Below, in pieces: positions 17,923-30,680 of a DNA stretch of 64,000 nucleotides. The translations under genes were made by a program, and so were the position numbers. The notes beneath the pieces are model-generated. The model was given only the letters and a program-made list of their open reading frames with translations, made no database searches and was not told the origin of the DNA. The stretch is from Planctomycetota bacterium (GTDB taxonomy: Bacteria > Planctomycetota > Phycisphaerae > Phycisphaerales > UBA1924): contig JAFIFX010000009.1 in assembly GCA_020831805.1 (NCBI GenBank), forward strand, positions 1-64,000, read 5' to 3'. Numbering within the stretch: the stretch's first letter is position 1; each line of letters starts with the position of its first letter.

Positions 17923-18270
17923 TCAGGACTCTTCCGAGTCGCCGAGCTGCAGGCCCGCCAGGGCGGTGAGGGTGTCGGGGGCGAACTTGAAGAGCTTGTC
18001 GAGCCCGCTGACCATGAGGACGGACATGACATCGTCGGTCACGCCGGTGAGGCGCATGGTGCGGCCGGACTCGTCGAGGAGCTTGCGCAGGCGGAGGAGC
18101 TGGGCGATGTTGGACGAGTTGATGTAGCTGACCTCGGCGAAGTCGAGGACGGCGTGAGGCGGGGCGTCGGCGGCCTCGACCTTCTCGCAGATCAGCGACA
18201 GCTCGTCGGAGAGCGCGGGCTCATCGGCGAGGTTGGCGACCAGGATCGTGTCGGACCATTCGACGGCCAT
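17923..18270 (-). CDS. STAS-domain anti-anti-sigma factor-like protein
   Basis: A 115-residue single-domain STAS protein. VLDFAEVSYINSSNIAQLLR corresponds to the SpoIIAA/RsbV segment with the phosphorylatable Ser; LLDESGRTMRLTGVTDDVMS and MVSGLDKLFKFAPD match the later helices. In partner switching the dephosphorylated form binds an anti-sigma kinase. Its start codon lies one base after the gyrA stop, so it is probably translated with gyrA, an odd pairing. The SpoIIE-type phosphatase at 14780 is a plausible partner. No kinase or sigma gene is in the window. Confidence 0.85.
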   Translation of the reverse strand: MAVEWSDTILVANLADEPALSDELSLICEKVEAADAPPHAVLDFAEVSYINSSNIAQLLRLRKLLDESGRTMRLTGVTDDVMSVLMVSGLDKLFKFAPDTLTALAGLQLGDSEES

Positions 18271-18271
18271 C

Positions 18272-21040
<2,769 letters not shown>

Positions 21041-21189
21041 GAAGCGGCTCCGCGCCCGCCGGGGCCGCGCCTGGGAACACCCCGCGCGGCCGGACGACGG
21101 TCAGGCACGGATGATAGGCTCAGAGGCATGGAAAAACCGGTTTTTGAGCCGCTTGACAGGCATTTTCCCGCGGCCGCAAGCCACTGAAA

Positions 21190-23079
21190 TCAATCGGGTT
21201 GCGCCCCGTCGCCGGTTGGCGTCGGGCGGGCGATGATCGAGGCCATCGCGTCGAGGGCTTCGCAGGTGGTCAGTAGGGCCATCGCGCCGGCTTCCAGGCT
21301 CGCCACGGGCTGCCACAGGGCGGGACGCACGCCCCAGGTCGCCCGCTCCGGAATGCGGGCCAGATAGCGGGCATCGCCGGTGATGGCCAGCTGGCGGACG
21401 AAACGCAGGCTCTCGGTCACGCGGAGCAGTTCGCCGGGCACCGAGCCCGACACCGGTGATCCCGGCGTCAAACGCGCGTCGCCCATCATCGTCGCCAGGG
21501 CGGCCAGCGGACGCATGGTCTGCCAGGTGGGCAGCACCGAGCGGCCCCGGGTGAAGACGATGCCCCCGGCCAGGTCGCGGTCGATCGAGCGCAGGTCCGA
21601 ACGACGGAGTTGATGGTCCCAGACCACGGTGCGCATCTCGTCGAGCAGGGCGGCGGAGGGCAGTTCGCCGCTGGGGTGCAGCGCGAGCTCGGCCCAGACG
21701 ACGAACGGGGTCTGGGCCACCAGCCGGTCGCGGGGCGTTTCGCGGTACACCGTTCGCACGGCCGCGTCGGCGCGCTGGCGCGTGAACGAATCGTCGAGCC
21801 GGCCCGCACGGACCAGCGCCCACGCGACCAGCCCCTGCGCACCCTGCGGCAGGGTCTCGGCGAATCCCGCGCCGGTCGGGTCGAAGCTGCCCCGCAGCAC
21901 ATCAAGGCAGCGGGCGGTGAGCGATTGGAGTTCCGACGATTCCGCCCGCGTGTCGTCGTCGAGCATGGACAACGCGACGACGCACATCGCCGCGGTGGTC
22001 GGGCGGTCCCACGGGGTTTCCTCGCCGGGCTCGACCACGCCGAGATCCCGGAGGATGTCGGCGGCCGCGGCGCGGGACGCGGCGCCCTCCTCCGTGCCGG
22101 GGCGGACCTGGGCGTGGCGCAGCAGGGCGACCGCGACGAGGGCCTGCTCGAACGGGGGCGCGACCATCTGCGAGGGGCTGCCCGTGGTCAGACGCAGATC
22201 GCCGGACAGGCCGAAACGCTCGACGCCCGGCCAGATCCGGGCGCGGAGATTGGCGGCGACGCCGTCGGCCATTTCGAGCAACGCGGCGGTCCGGATCTCG
22301 TCGACACCGTGGACGCGCCCGCCCCGGTCGAGGAACACCGGTGCCCCCCGCTCGTAGGGCATCGCCAGATGGATCACCGGCGCACGGGCGAAGCGGAACC
22401 CCGCATCGAGCAGCTCCTTGACCGGCCGCAGGGCGGTGGCCCCGTCCCCGGTCAGTTCCGCGGCCATGGCGCTGAGTTCGCGGGCGGGGTCGGCCCCACG
22501 CGTGAGTTGGGCGTCGACGCCCGAGACCGCGCTGGCCCGCTCGCGGCCCTCCCCCGGAGCGACGGAGACGACCAGGGCCTCGGCCCCCGGCGAGCAGCCC
22601 GCCATGGGAAGGCCCAACTCGGATTCGGGGATCGGCACGGGCCGTCCGAAAATCTCGAGGGAGACGGTCACCCGCTCGCCCAGTTCCGCCACGCGTTCCT
22701 CGGCCAGGGCGTCGTTGGGCACCTCGAGTCGCGGGCGGGCCTCCCGGATGGCCCGGGACGCGGCCAGCGGGATCGCGCGGGCCTCAGGCCCGTCGAGGGA
22801 GAACGACGAGCCGCGGGCGAGCACCCGCCCATCCAGGCGCAGGGTCACGCTGGCCCCCCACGCGGCCAGGGGGCTTTCGGCATCCGGGGCGGGGGGCGTC
22901 CAGGTGCGGACCCAGTCCCGGACGACGGCGTGGGCCTCCAGGGCGCGGGCCGGGTCTGGGAGATCGTCGGCCGCGGCGGCCGCGGGTCCGAGAATCAGGG
23001 CGATCAGGCAGGCCGCCAGGGCGTGGAGGCCCATTCCCGCGGATGCCTGTTGACGACGCGTGTCGTTTTCGGGCAACAT
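21190..23079 (-). CDS. Exported helical protein of unknown function
   Basis: A 629-residue protein with a signal sequence (MGLHALAACLIALILGPAAA within the first 40 residues), hence periplasmic or secreted. The mature part is dominated by Ala/Leu/Arg-rich helices. Segments such as PTTAAMCVVALSMLDDDTRA and QGAQGLVAWALVRAGRLDDS recall alpha/alpha-toroid repeats, but I cannot name a family. ATG at 23079 is my choice; the frame is open to 23265 and a later Met at the signal peptide is also possible. Divergent from a small ORF at 23204. Confidence 0.6.
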   Translation of the reverse strand: MLPENDTRRQQASAGMGLHALAACLIALILGPAAAAADDLPDPARALEAHAVVRDWVRTWTPPAPDAESPLAAWGASVTLRLDGRVLARGSSFSLDGPEARAIPLAASRAIREARPRLEVPNDALAEERVAELGERVTVSLEIFGRPVPIPESELGLPMAGCSPGAEALVVSVAPGEGRERASAVSGVDAQLTRGADPARELSAMAAELTGDGATALRPVKELLDAGFRFARAPVIHLAMPYERGAPVFLDRGGRVHGVDEIRTAALLEMADGVAANLRARIWPGVERFGLSGDLRLTTGSPSQMVAPPFEQALVAVALLRHAQVRPGTEEGAASRAAAADILRDLGVVEPGEETPWDRPTTAAMCVVALSMLDDDTRAESSELQSLTARCLDVLRGSFDPTGAGFAETLPQGAQGLVAWALVRAGRLDDSFTRQRADAAVRTVYRETPRDRLVAQTPFVVWAELALHPSGELPSAALLDEMRTVVWDHQLRRSDLRSIDRDLAGGIVFTRGRSVLPTWQTMRPLAALATMMGDARLTPGSPVSGSVPGELLRVTESLRFVRQLAITGDARYLARIPERATWGVRPALWQPVASLEAGAMALLTTCEALDAMASIIARPTPTGDGAQPD

Positions 23080-23203
23080 GATGTCGCCGGTGGACACCAC
23101 GCCGGATCGATCCGGTGCGGTTCTCGGGCACAGAACCCGCGTTGGCACGGTCCGGCACGCTGGTTGTTCCATGTCCGGTGACAACTTTAGAAAGGACTCG
23201 ACC

Positions 23204-23293
23204 ATGCGTCTCATGCAGCAGACCTTCCAGATGACGGACCTTCGCAAGCGCCTGTTCCTGCTCACCCTGCTGAGCTTCGTGGCGCTCTGCTGA
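23204..23293 (+). CDS. Possible 29-residue membrane miniprotein
   Basis: A short frame with a good ribosome-binding site (AAAGGA, ten bases before the ATG). The product starts MRLMQQTFQ, then MTDLRKRLFLLTLLSFVALC and stop. One basic-then-hydrophobic helix is predicted. The DLRKRLF segment faintly recalls the N terminus of SecY, so it may be a membrane peptide, a leader, or a decayed fragment. No coding continuation follows the stop. Confidence 0.35.
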   Translation: MRLMQQTFQMTDLRKRLFLLTLLSFVALC

Positions 23294-23449
23294 GCCGTAC
23301 GGGCCCCGGGGGTGACCGGGGGCGGGGATCGGGCTCGGCCAGCCTTGCCCGTGCAGGGCGGGGCCTGACCCGGTGTTGAAAGACTGTATTCGCCCCGGCC
23401 GTGGCCGGTTCCGTCCGCTCGGGTTCGGTGGCCGGCCAGGGTCGGGTAG

Positions 23450-23487
23450 AGAAAGAAAACGCCCCGACGGAAGGATCCCGCCGGGGC
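23450..23487 (-). terminator. Rho-independent terminator of rpsA
   Basis: On the minus strand, GCCCCGGCGGG pairs with CCGTCGGGGC, followed by GTTTTCTTTCT. Confidence 0.85.
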
Positions 23488-23513
23488 GTGTGGTTGTTGG
23501 TCAGGGAGGAAGA

Positions 23514-23532
23514 GTCGGCACCGAGTGCCGAC
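23514..23532. repeat. Palindrome just after the rpsA stop
   Basis: GTCGGCAC and GTGCCGAC form an eight-pair stem with a three-base loop, nine bases after the rpsA stop codon and ahead of the real terminator. Confidence 0.6.
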
Positions 23533-23541
23533 CTACCAAGG

Positions 23542-25314
<1,773 letters not shown>

Positions 25315-25542
25315 GTGGTGTTTCCTCTCCCCGCCTCGTGAGGGGCGGGATCACGGGAGGCCCCGGGCGTGCGCGGCGGGCCGATCAGGCCGCGTGGCTG
25401 GGGCGTCCCCCGGCCGCCGTGAGGCAGGCCGGTCGTCCGGCGGGCTGTCGCCCGGCGGATCGCTGGTGGGAGCGTGATGTCAAGCCGGCCCGGACCACCC
25501 GGGCGACGGCATCGGCCGAACCCCGCATTCTGCAGGGCCACG

Positions 25543-25548
25543 ATTCTA
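25543..25548 (-). promoter_or_regulatory. Candidate -10 element of rpsA
   Basis: Minus-strand TAGAAT lies about 230 bases before the rpsA start. No good -35 is visible upstream. Confidence 0.3.
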
Positions 25549-25579
25549 GACCAGACCCCCCCGGCCCGTCGATGCATAT

Positions 25580-25608
25580 TTGACCAAAATGAAAGGGGTT
25601 GCGTGAAT
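25580..25608 (+). promoter_or_regulatory. Candidate promoter of gdhA
   Basis: TTGACC, a 17-base AT-rich spacer and GTGAAT. The -10 match is weak. A leader of about 175 bases would result. Confidence 0.3.
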
Positions 25609-25790
25609 CGGTCGATGCCTGAAGGGCTGGACTTCCCCCGGCGAGGGGGAATCATCTGAATCCAGAGCCGGCTCAAGGGAAGCCGGGTCCTGCGTCGATT
25701 CAGCACGGCGTGGGTGAAGGCCCCATCATTCCGGGGCACGACGCTGAGGCCGGCCCGGGGCGTCCGGGCGAGTAAGGCAGGATTGCCACC

Positions 25791-27116
25791 ATGAGCGCCA
25801 CCGCGACCCACACCTCCGAGCTGCCCCGTGGTTCCGTGACCGAGGAGCTCGGGTTCCCCACCGACCCCGACAACCTCTACCTCCAGACGGTCAACACCAT
25901 GCTGGAATCGGCCGAGGCGCTCAACCTCAAGCACCGCACGCGCATCATCCTCGCCCAGCCCAAGAACGAGATCATGGTCCACTTCCCCGTCCTCATGGAC
26001 GACGGACACCACAAGCTCTTCAAGGGCTACCGCATCCAGCACAACAACGCCCTGGGCCCCTACAAGGGCGGCTTCCGCTACCACGAGGATGTCCACCTCG
26101 ACGATGTCAAGTCCCTCGCCTTCCTCATGACCATGAAGTGCGCCCTCGTCCGCGTGCCCTTCGGCGGCGGCAAGGGCGGCGTGAAGTGCAACCCCCGCGA
26201 GCTGTCCACCGGCGAGCTCGAGCGCGTGACCCGACGCTACTGCTCGGCCATCCAGGACCAGATCGGCCCGGATGTCGACATCCCCGCGCCCGATGTCGGC
26301 ACCAACGCCCAGATCATGGCCTGGTTCGCCGACACCTACATGATGTCCAGCGGCCACCAGCACCACGACGCCATCCGCGTCGTCACCGGCAAGCCGATCG
26401 AGTTCGGCGGCTCGGCCGGGCGTGAGAAGGCCACCGGCCAGGGCGTGGCCGATGTCCTCGCCGAGATGCTCCCGGGCATCGGCATCCCGCTTGAGGGCAT
26501 GACCGTCAGCCTGCTCGGTTTCGGCAATGTGAACGGCTGGGGCGGACGCATCCTCCAGGACATGGGCGCCAAGATCATCGCCGTCGCCGACCACACCGGC
26601 TTCCTGCGCAACGACAAGGGCATCGACTGCCACGCCCTCTTCGAGCACAACATGAAGACCGGCGGCATCAAGGGCTACGCCGAGGCCGACGCCATCGGCG
26701 AGGAGGACTTCTACCGCACCAAGGTCGATGTCTTCATCCCCGGCGCCCTCGAGCAGATGATCCAGGAGAAGCAGGCGTCGTGGCTGGACTGCAAGGTCAT
26801 GGCCGAGGCCGCCAACGCCCCCTGCGACCCCTCCGGCGACCGCAAGCTCATGGAGAAGGGCATCGAGGTCATCCCCGCCATCCTGGCCAACTCCGGCGGC
26901 GTGACCGTGTCCTACTTCGAGTGGGTCCAGAACAAGAACGCCGTGACCTGGTCCGCCGAGCAGGTCGACCGCGAACTCAACCGCCACATGGTCGTCGCGG
27001 CCCAGCGGACCCTCAACACCCGCGCCCGCCTGCAGTGCACGCTGCGGAACGCCGCGTTCGCCACCGCGCTTGAGCACATCGGCGCGGCGTACAAGGTCCG
27101 CGGGATCTTCCCCTGA
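25791..27116 (+). CDS. gdhA: Glutamate dehydrogenase (Glu/Leu/Phe/Val family)
   Basis: Interconverts glutamate and 2-oxoglutarate plus ammonium with NAD(P)H. The 441-residue length fits the small hexameric class. The substrate domain has GPYKGGFRYHEDVHLDDVK and the catalytic-Lys segment VPFGGGKGGVKCNP, followed by PAPDVGTNAQIMAWFADTY. The Rossmann domain has LLGFGNVNGWGG. The cofactor cannot be assigned safely; a Glu/Phe/Leu specificity difference is possible but less likely given the motifs. Monocistronic, with a clear terminator. Confidence 0.9.
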   Translation: MSATATHTSELPRGSVTEELGFPTDPDNLYLQTVNTMLESAEALNLKHRTRIILAQPKNEIMVHFPVLMDDGHHKLFKGYRIQHNNALGPYKGGFRYHEDVHLDDVKSLAFLMTMKCALVRVPFGGGKGGVKCNPRELSTGELERVTRRYCSAIQDQIGPDVDIPAPDVGTNAQIMAWFADTYMMSSGHQHHDAIRVVTGKPIEFGGSAGREKATGQGVADVLAEMLPGIGIPLEGMTVSLLGFGNVNGWGGRILQDMGAKIIAVADHTGFLRNDKGIDCHALFEHNMKTGGIKGYAEADAIGEEDFYRTKVDVFIPGALEQMIQEKQASWLDCKVMAEAANAPCDPSGDRKLMEKGIEVIPAILANSGGVTVSYFEWVQNKNAVTWSAEQVDRELNRHMVVAAQRTLNTRARLQCTLRNAAFATALEHIGAAYKVRGIFP

Positions 27117-27144
27117 TCCTGATTGTCCCATAACACATACTTCG

Positions 27145-27173
27145 GCGGGCACCATCTGAGTGCCCGCTTTTTT
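27145..27173 (+). terminator. Rho-independent terminator of gdhA
   Basis: GCGGGCAC pairs with GTGCCCGC around a seven-base loop, then TTTTTTC. Confidence 0.88.
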
Positions 27174-27251
27174 CATTGGTGCGGACTCCTCATAACGGTA
27201 TCATTTTCCTGCGTTTTGGGGTTTCGTTCGTTCTGGAGTTGGAGCAAGAAC

Positions 27252-28142
27252 ATGTTGATTCGTGGGATCGCCGTCATCGCGCTGTGCATGATGTCCCGTG
27301 CCGCGCTTTGTGCTGATGTCCTGATTGTTTCCGCGGGTTCGACGGTGACGGACAACGCGCTCGTCTCCGCGCTGGTTGACAACGGGCACACCGCCACGGT
27401 GGGACCGCGGTACTGGGAGTTCGACGTCTCGTTCGATCTTTCCCCGTTTGATGTTGTTTACATCCAGGGAAACGGGAACTGGACCCAGAGCGACATGCCC
27501 GTGGACGCCCAATCAAAGATTTTGAACTTCGCTCAGGCGGGCGGGGGGATCATCTTTTCGGAGTGGGTGGTCTGGATGGTTGCGCAGCGCGGGGTGTTCC
27601 AGGTGCTCAGCGCCGCGATGCCGGCGCAGCCGAGCAACACCTGGCGGAACATCTCTTCGATCACCATGACCGAGAGCGAATCGGACCCGTTCATCAATCA
27701 AGGGCTGCCGGAATCCTTCACGATGCCGCTGACCTCGTTCAACGGAACGGAAACCTACCTGCTGCCGAAGGCGAACGCCACCGTGTTCTACGACTCCGAT
27801 TGGATCCGCAACGGGCAGGCGGGCGGCGCGGTCATCGGGTGGGATCTCTGCGGCGGGAGGGTGGTCAACTTTTCGACCACGAACGGGCTCAACCAGATCC
27901 AGGACGCCAACTTCCAGGTTCTTCTGAGCAACCTTGTCACTTGGGTGACGCGTTCGCTGGAGGACAACTCATGCCCGGCGGACATCGCTCCACCGTGCGG
28001 GACGCTGAACTTTTTCGACATCAGCCAGTACCTCGCGCGATACGCCGCCGAGGACCCCGCCGCCGACCTGAACGGTGACGGCCTGTTCAACTTCTTCGAT
28101 GTATCGCTTTTCCTGAAGTACTACAACGCCGGCTGCGACTGA
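27252..28142 (+). CDS. Secreted protein with GC-type dockerin-like tail
   Basis: A 296-residue protein with an N-terminal signal sequence (LIRGIAVIALCMMSRAALCA). The middle (DVLIVSAGSTVTDNALVSAL, ILNFAQAGGGIIFSEWVVWM) resembles a class I glutamine-amidotransferase-like or flavodoxin-like alpha/beta fold; that is a guess. The last 50 residues are a double calcium-loop module (LNFFDISQYLARYAAEDPAA, DLNGDGLFNFFDVSLFLKYY, ending NAGCD), typical of exported Phycisphaerae proteins. ATG at 27252 is favoured by GGAG upstream and by the signal sequence. Base composition is a little less GC-rich than its neighbours. Confidence 0.75.
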   Translation: MLIRGIAVIALCMMSRAALCADVLIVSAGSTVTDNALVSALVDNGHTATVGPRYWEFDVSFDLSPFDVVYIQGNGNWTQSDMPVDAQSKILNFAQAGGGIIFSEWVVWMVAQRGVFQVLSAAMPAQPSNTWRNISSITMTESESDPFINQGLPESFTMPLTSFNGTETYLLPKANATVFYDSDWIRNGQAGGAVIGWDLCGGRVVNFSTTNGLNQIQDANFQVLLSNLVTWVTRSLEDNSCPADIAPPCGTLNFFDISQYLARYAAEDPAADLNGDGLFNFFDVSLFLKYYNAGCD

Positions 28143-28173
28143 CCGGCGCGGACGGGCATGGCCCCAGCCACGC

Positions 28174-29388
28174 TCACGGGCGATCGCGGACGCGTTCCTC
28201 GGGCGCGGGCTGCGAATAGCGCCGCAGCAGCTCCACGATGCGGGGCTGGGAACGGTCGATCCGGATCGAGGCCCGCATGGCCTCGACCGCCCGCTCGCGG
28301 GCGGCGCCGTCGGACTTGCCGGACCAGAGGTAGTTGTTCAGCTCGCAGACCGCCACGCCGTTGAGCGCGGGGGCGTAGGTCGGATCCATCTCCACCGCAC
28401 GGGCGAAGGCCCGGAGGCTCTCGTCGTAGCGGCGCAGGCGGAACAGGCCCGATCCGAGCCGCTCGTAGGCGACCGGCGACGGCTCGGCCGCGACCACCTC
28501 GGTCAGGGCCCCCACCATCTCCGCGTATCGCCCGAGCTGGTTGAAGCTCTCGGCCATGTTCAGCAGCAGGCCCGGCGCGGGGCGCGGCAGCAGCTCGGCG
28601 GCCTGGCGGTACTCCACCACGGCCTCCTCGTGCCGGTTCAGGGCCGCCAGCGTGTTGCCCAGGTGCATGCGCGCCTCGCCCGAGCGCGGACGCGAACGCG
28701 TGGCCCGCTGGGCGTAGGGCAGGGCCTGCTCCGGGTTGCGTGCCTCCAGATAGGCGGTCGACAGGCCGAGCATGGCGTCGTACTCGTTCGGCCGGACCGC
28801 CAGGGCTCGCAGGTACGCGCGGACGGCCTCGTCCATGCGGCCGAGCTGGTGCAGCACGCCGGCGTGGCGGAACTGGGCGTCGAAGTTGCGCGGCTCGGTC
28901 CGGGCGGCGGCGGCGAAGCTCCGCTCGGCCATCGCGATCTCGCCGAGTTCGAAGTGCAGGTCGCCCGCCTCGAGCAGCGCGGGGGTGAAGCGCGGGTTGA
29001 AGGCGATGGCCCGCTCCAGCTCGGCCAGGGCCGAGCGGATGTCGCCCATCGCGCGGAACTCGCGGGCCCGCTCCAGGGACGATCCCTCGCGGGTGCCCGC
29101 GCCGGGCGCGGGTGACGCCAGGTCCTCGGGGGTCAGGGCGGGCTCACGGTCCTCGCCCTGCGGGCGGACCGACGGCCGCTCGGTCACGAGGTACCGGGCG
29201 CTGGGCCGGTCGTCGATGACGGTCGTGCGGGGCTCGGCGGGACGCTCCTGGGCGCGGGCGGGCTCCTGCTGGCGCGTCTCCTGGGCCCGGGCGTCGTCCT
29301 GACGCTGCTGAAACCGGCGGCAACCGCCGCTGGCGAGCAGGAGAGAGGCGACGAGCGAGCCGGTGACGGCGGTCCGAATCATGGTCAT
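28174..29388 (-). CDS. TPR-repeat lipoprotein
   Basis: A 404-residue protein with a signal peptide ending in an ASGGC lipobox-like site (Cys23), a Gln/Arg/Glu-rich linker to about 105, and then about seven tetratricopeptide repeats (for example AELERAIAFNPRFTPALLEA, AYLRALAVRPNEYDAMLGLS, SLRAFARAVEMDPTYAPALN). TPRs scaffold protein assemblies; here probably at the periplasmic face of a membrane. The partner is unknown. It is transcribed divergently from the SDR gene. The ATG at 29388 follows AGGATCC; a second ATG lies two codons inside. Confidence 0.82.
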   Translation of the reverse strand: MTMIRTAVTGSLVASLLLASGGCRRFQQRQDDARAQETRQQEPARAQERPAEPRTTVIDDRPSARYLVTERPSVRPQGEDREPALTPEDLASPAPGAGTREGSSLERAREFRAMGDIRSALAELERAIAFNPRFTPALLEAGDLHFELGEIAMAERSFAAAARTEPRNFDAQFRHAGVLHQLGRMDEAVRAYLRALAVRPNEYDAMLGLSTAYLEARNPEQALPYAQRATRSRPRSGEARMHLGNTLAALNRHEEAVVEYRQAAELLPRPAPGLLLNMAESFNQLGRYAEMVGALTEVVAAEPSPVAYERLGSGLFRLRRYDESLRAFARAVEMDPTYAPALNGVAVCELNNYLWSGKSDGAARERAVEAMRASIRIDRSQPRIVELLRRYSQPAPEERVRDRP

Positions 29389-29441
29389 GCAAGGATCCTA
29401 TGTCCTGGGGTCCGGGCGTACACTCGGTCCGAGGTGTCCGC

Positions 29442-30248
29442 ATGTCTACGCCCCCATTGATCGGCCGGATCGGCCTTGTCACCGGAGCCAGCGCGGGAAT
29501 CGGGCACGCCGTGGCCTGCGAGCTGGCCACGCTGGGGGCCCGGCTGGCGGTCAATGCGCGTCGCGAAGACCGCCTGGTGGCCCTGGCCCAGGAGATCGCC
29601 GACCGCTGTGCGCCCACCACCCGCCTGGCCGACCCGGACCGGGTGGTGATGGTGCCCGGGGACGCGTCGGACCCCGGGGTCATCCGTCAGATGCTCGACG
29701 AGCCCGAGGAACGCTTCGGGCAGCCGGTGGACCTGGTCGTGGTCAACGCCGGGCGCGGGCTGGCGGGGTCGGTGCTGACCAGCGACGAAAGCCAGTGGGA
29801 AGAGGTCGTGCGGATCAACCTGCTCGGGGCGGCGCGGCTGATCCGGGCGGCGGGCGAGCGGCTGGCCGCGCTGCAGAAGGGCCGCGCGTGGCCGAAGCAC
29901 CCGGCGGACATCGTGGTGCTCGGCTCGAATGTCGGGCGGCACATCTCGCCGTTCTCGTCGCTGTACGGCTCGACCAAGGCGGCGGTGGCATCGATGACCG
30001 AGGCGGCCCGGCGCGAGCTGGGGCCCAAGGGCGTGCGGGTGACGCTGATCGAGCCGGGGATCGTCAAGAGCGAGTTCCAGGGCGTGGCCGGCTACGACGA
30101 GCAATCGTTCGGCGCGCTGATGGACAAGTTCTCGCCCGTGCTGACGCCGGAGGACGTGGCGCGGACGATCGGGTTCGTCGTGCGCCAGCCGGCGGGGGTG
30201 CACCTGTGCGACGTGGTGATCCGGCCGACGCGGCAGGATTATCCGTGA
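29442..30248 (+). CDS. Short-chain dehydrogenase/reductase
   Basis: A 268-residue classical SDR. The cofactor motif GASAGIG is at residues 15-21, NAG at the end of strand four (VVVNAGRG), a catalytic-Ser strand VVLGSNVGRH, and the active-site YGSTK near residue 173. It reduces or oxidises an alcohol/carbonyl with NAD(P)H; the substrate is not evident. ATG at 29442 is preceded by GAGGTG. The stop overlaps the next start as GTGA, so it is translationally coupled to the unknown gene that follows. Confidence 0.88.
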   Translation: MSTPPLIGRIGLVTGASAGIGHAVACELATLGARLAVNARREDRLVALAQEIADRCAPTTRLADPDRVVMVPGDASDPGVIRQMLDEPEERFGQPVDLVVVNAGRGLAGSVLTSDESQWEEVVRINLLGAARLIRAAGERLAALQKGRAWPKHPADIVVLGSNVGRHISPFSSLYGSTKAAVASMTEAARRELGPKGVRVTLIEPGIVKSEFQGVAGYDEQSFGALMDKFSPVLTPEDVARTIGFVVRQPAGVHLCDVVIRPTRQDYP

Positions 30249-30592
30249 TCGTTCGGCGGAAACAGGTGGATCCTGCTCTGCCCGAGGACGGGCATCACTG
30301 GGGTCTGCTCGACCCGCACGCGGAGTACAGGGTTATCGGCATTGAGTACGACAGCTATCGGATTCAGAGCTCTGAGGATGACTGGCCATGCCTGTACTCG
30401 GCCGAGCTTTTCGACATCATGGATCCGCGTGTGGAGCCGGAATGGGTCGTGGAGTATATCAATGAGTCATTCTTCGTTGGGTTTCCGCAGTTCGCTGAAG
30501 CAGGGTTCTGGGAAGATGTGCATGATGGTCGCCACGAAGCCCTTCAAGAACTGAAGCCAGTGCTTGACCGGCTTGGAATCAAGCACCCCTGA
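30245..30592 (+). CDS. Conserved-looking small protein, unknown function
   Basis: A 115-residue acidic, aromatic-rich protein (GIEYDSYRIQSSEDDWPCLY, EWVVEYINESFFVGFPQFAE). No signal peptide or membrane helix. I recognise no family. The GTG start overlaps the SDR stop by four bases. It is clearly less GC-rich than the SDR gene before it, which hints at separate origin. It ends eight bases before a 29-base perfect inverted repeat. Confidence 0.6.
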   Translation: MIVRRKQVDPALPEDGHHWGLLDPHAEYRVIGIEYDSYRIQSSEDDWPCLYSAELFDIMDPRVEPEWVVEYINESFFVGFPQFAEAGFWEDVHDGRHEALQELKPVLDRLGIKHP

Positions 30593-30599
30593 GACAATC

Positions 30600-30678
30600 A
30601 ACGCCCACGATGAAATCGTGGGGTTCTTGGGCGAGCCCGGGCTGCAACAAAGAACCCCACGATTTCATCGTGGGCGTT
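30600..30678. repeat. Perfect 29-base inverted repeat between convergent genes
   Basis: Arms 30600-30628 and 30650-30678 are exact reverse complements with a 21-base spacer. Each arm holds its own CCACGAT/ATCGTGG hairpin. The element ends two bases from the queF stop and begins eight bases after the opposing gene's stop. It has no T-tract, so it may be a two-way terminator or a mobile palindrome. Confidence 0.85.
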
Positions 30679-30680
30679 GC

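Larger units (their letters stand above)
25315..25790. other. Divergent control region between rpsA and gdhA
   Basis: This 476-base gap separates divergent genes and holds a candidate promoter for each. The middle, around 25560-25610, is locally AT-richer. No known riboswitch was recognised; an AGGGAAGCCGGG stretch near 25676 resembles part of a cobalamin element, but the rest of that motif is missing. Confidence 0.5.

Noticed and set aside
25640-25790. Possible cobalamin riboswitch before gdhA
   Set aside because: Only an AGGGAAGCCGGG stretch is similar. The conserved GCCACTG-type B12 box and the remaining core are absent.
27252-28142. Cellulosome dockerin
   Set aside because: The loops are calcium-binding-like, but the FFDVS pattern and terminal Gly-Cys differ from clostridial dockerins and no cohesin is present.
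30600-30678. Simple rho-independent terminator
   Set aside because: No T-run follows on either strand. The perfect 29-base arms and nested hairpins are more than a terminator needs, so it is listed as a repeat.
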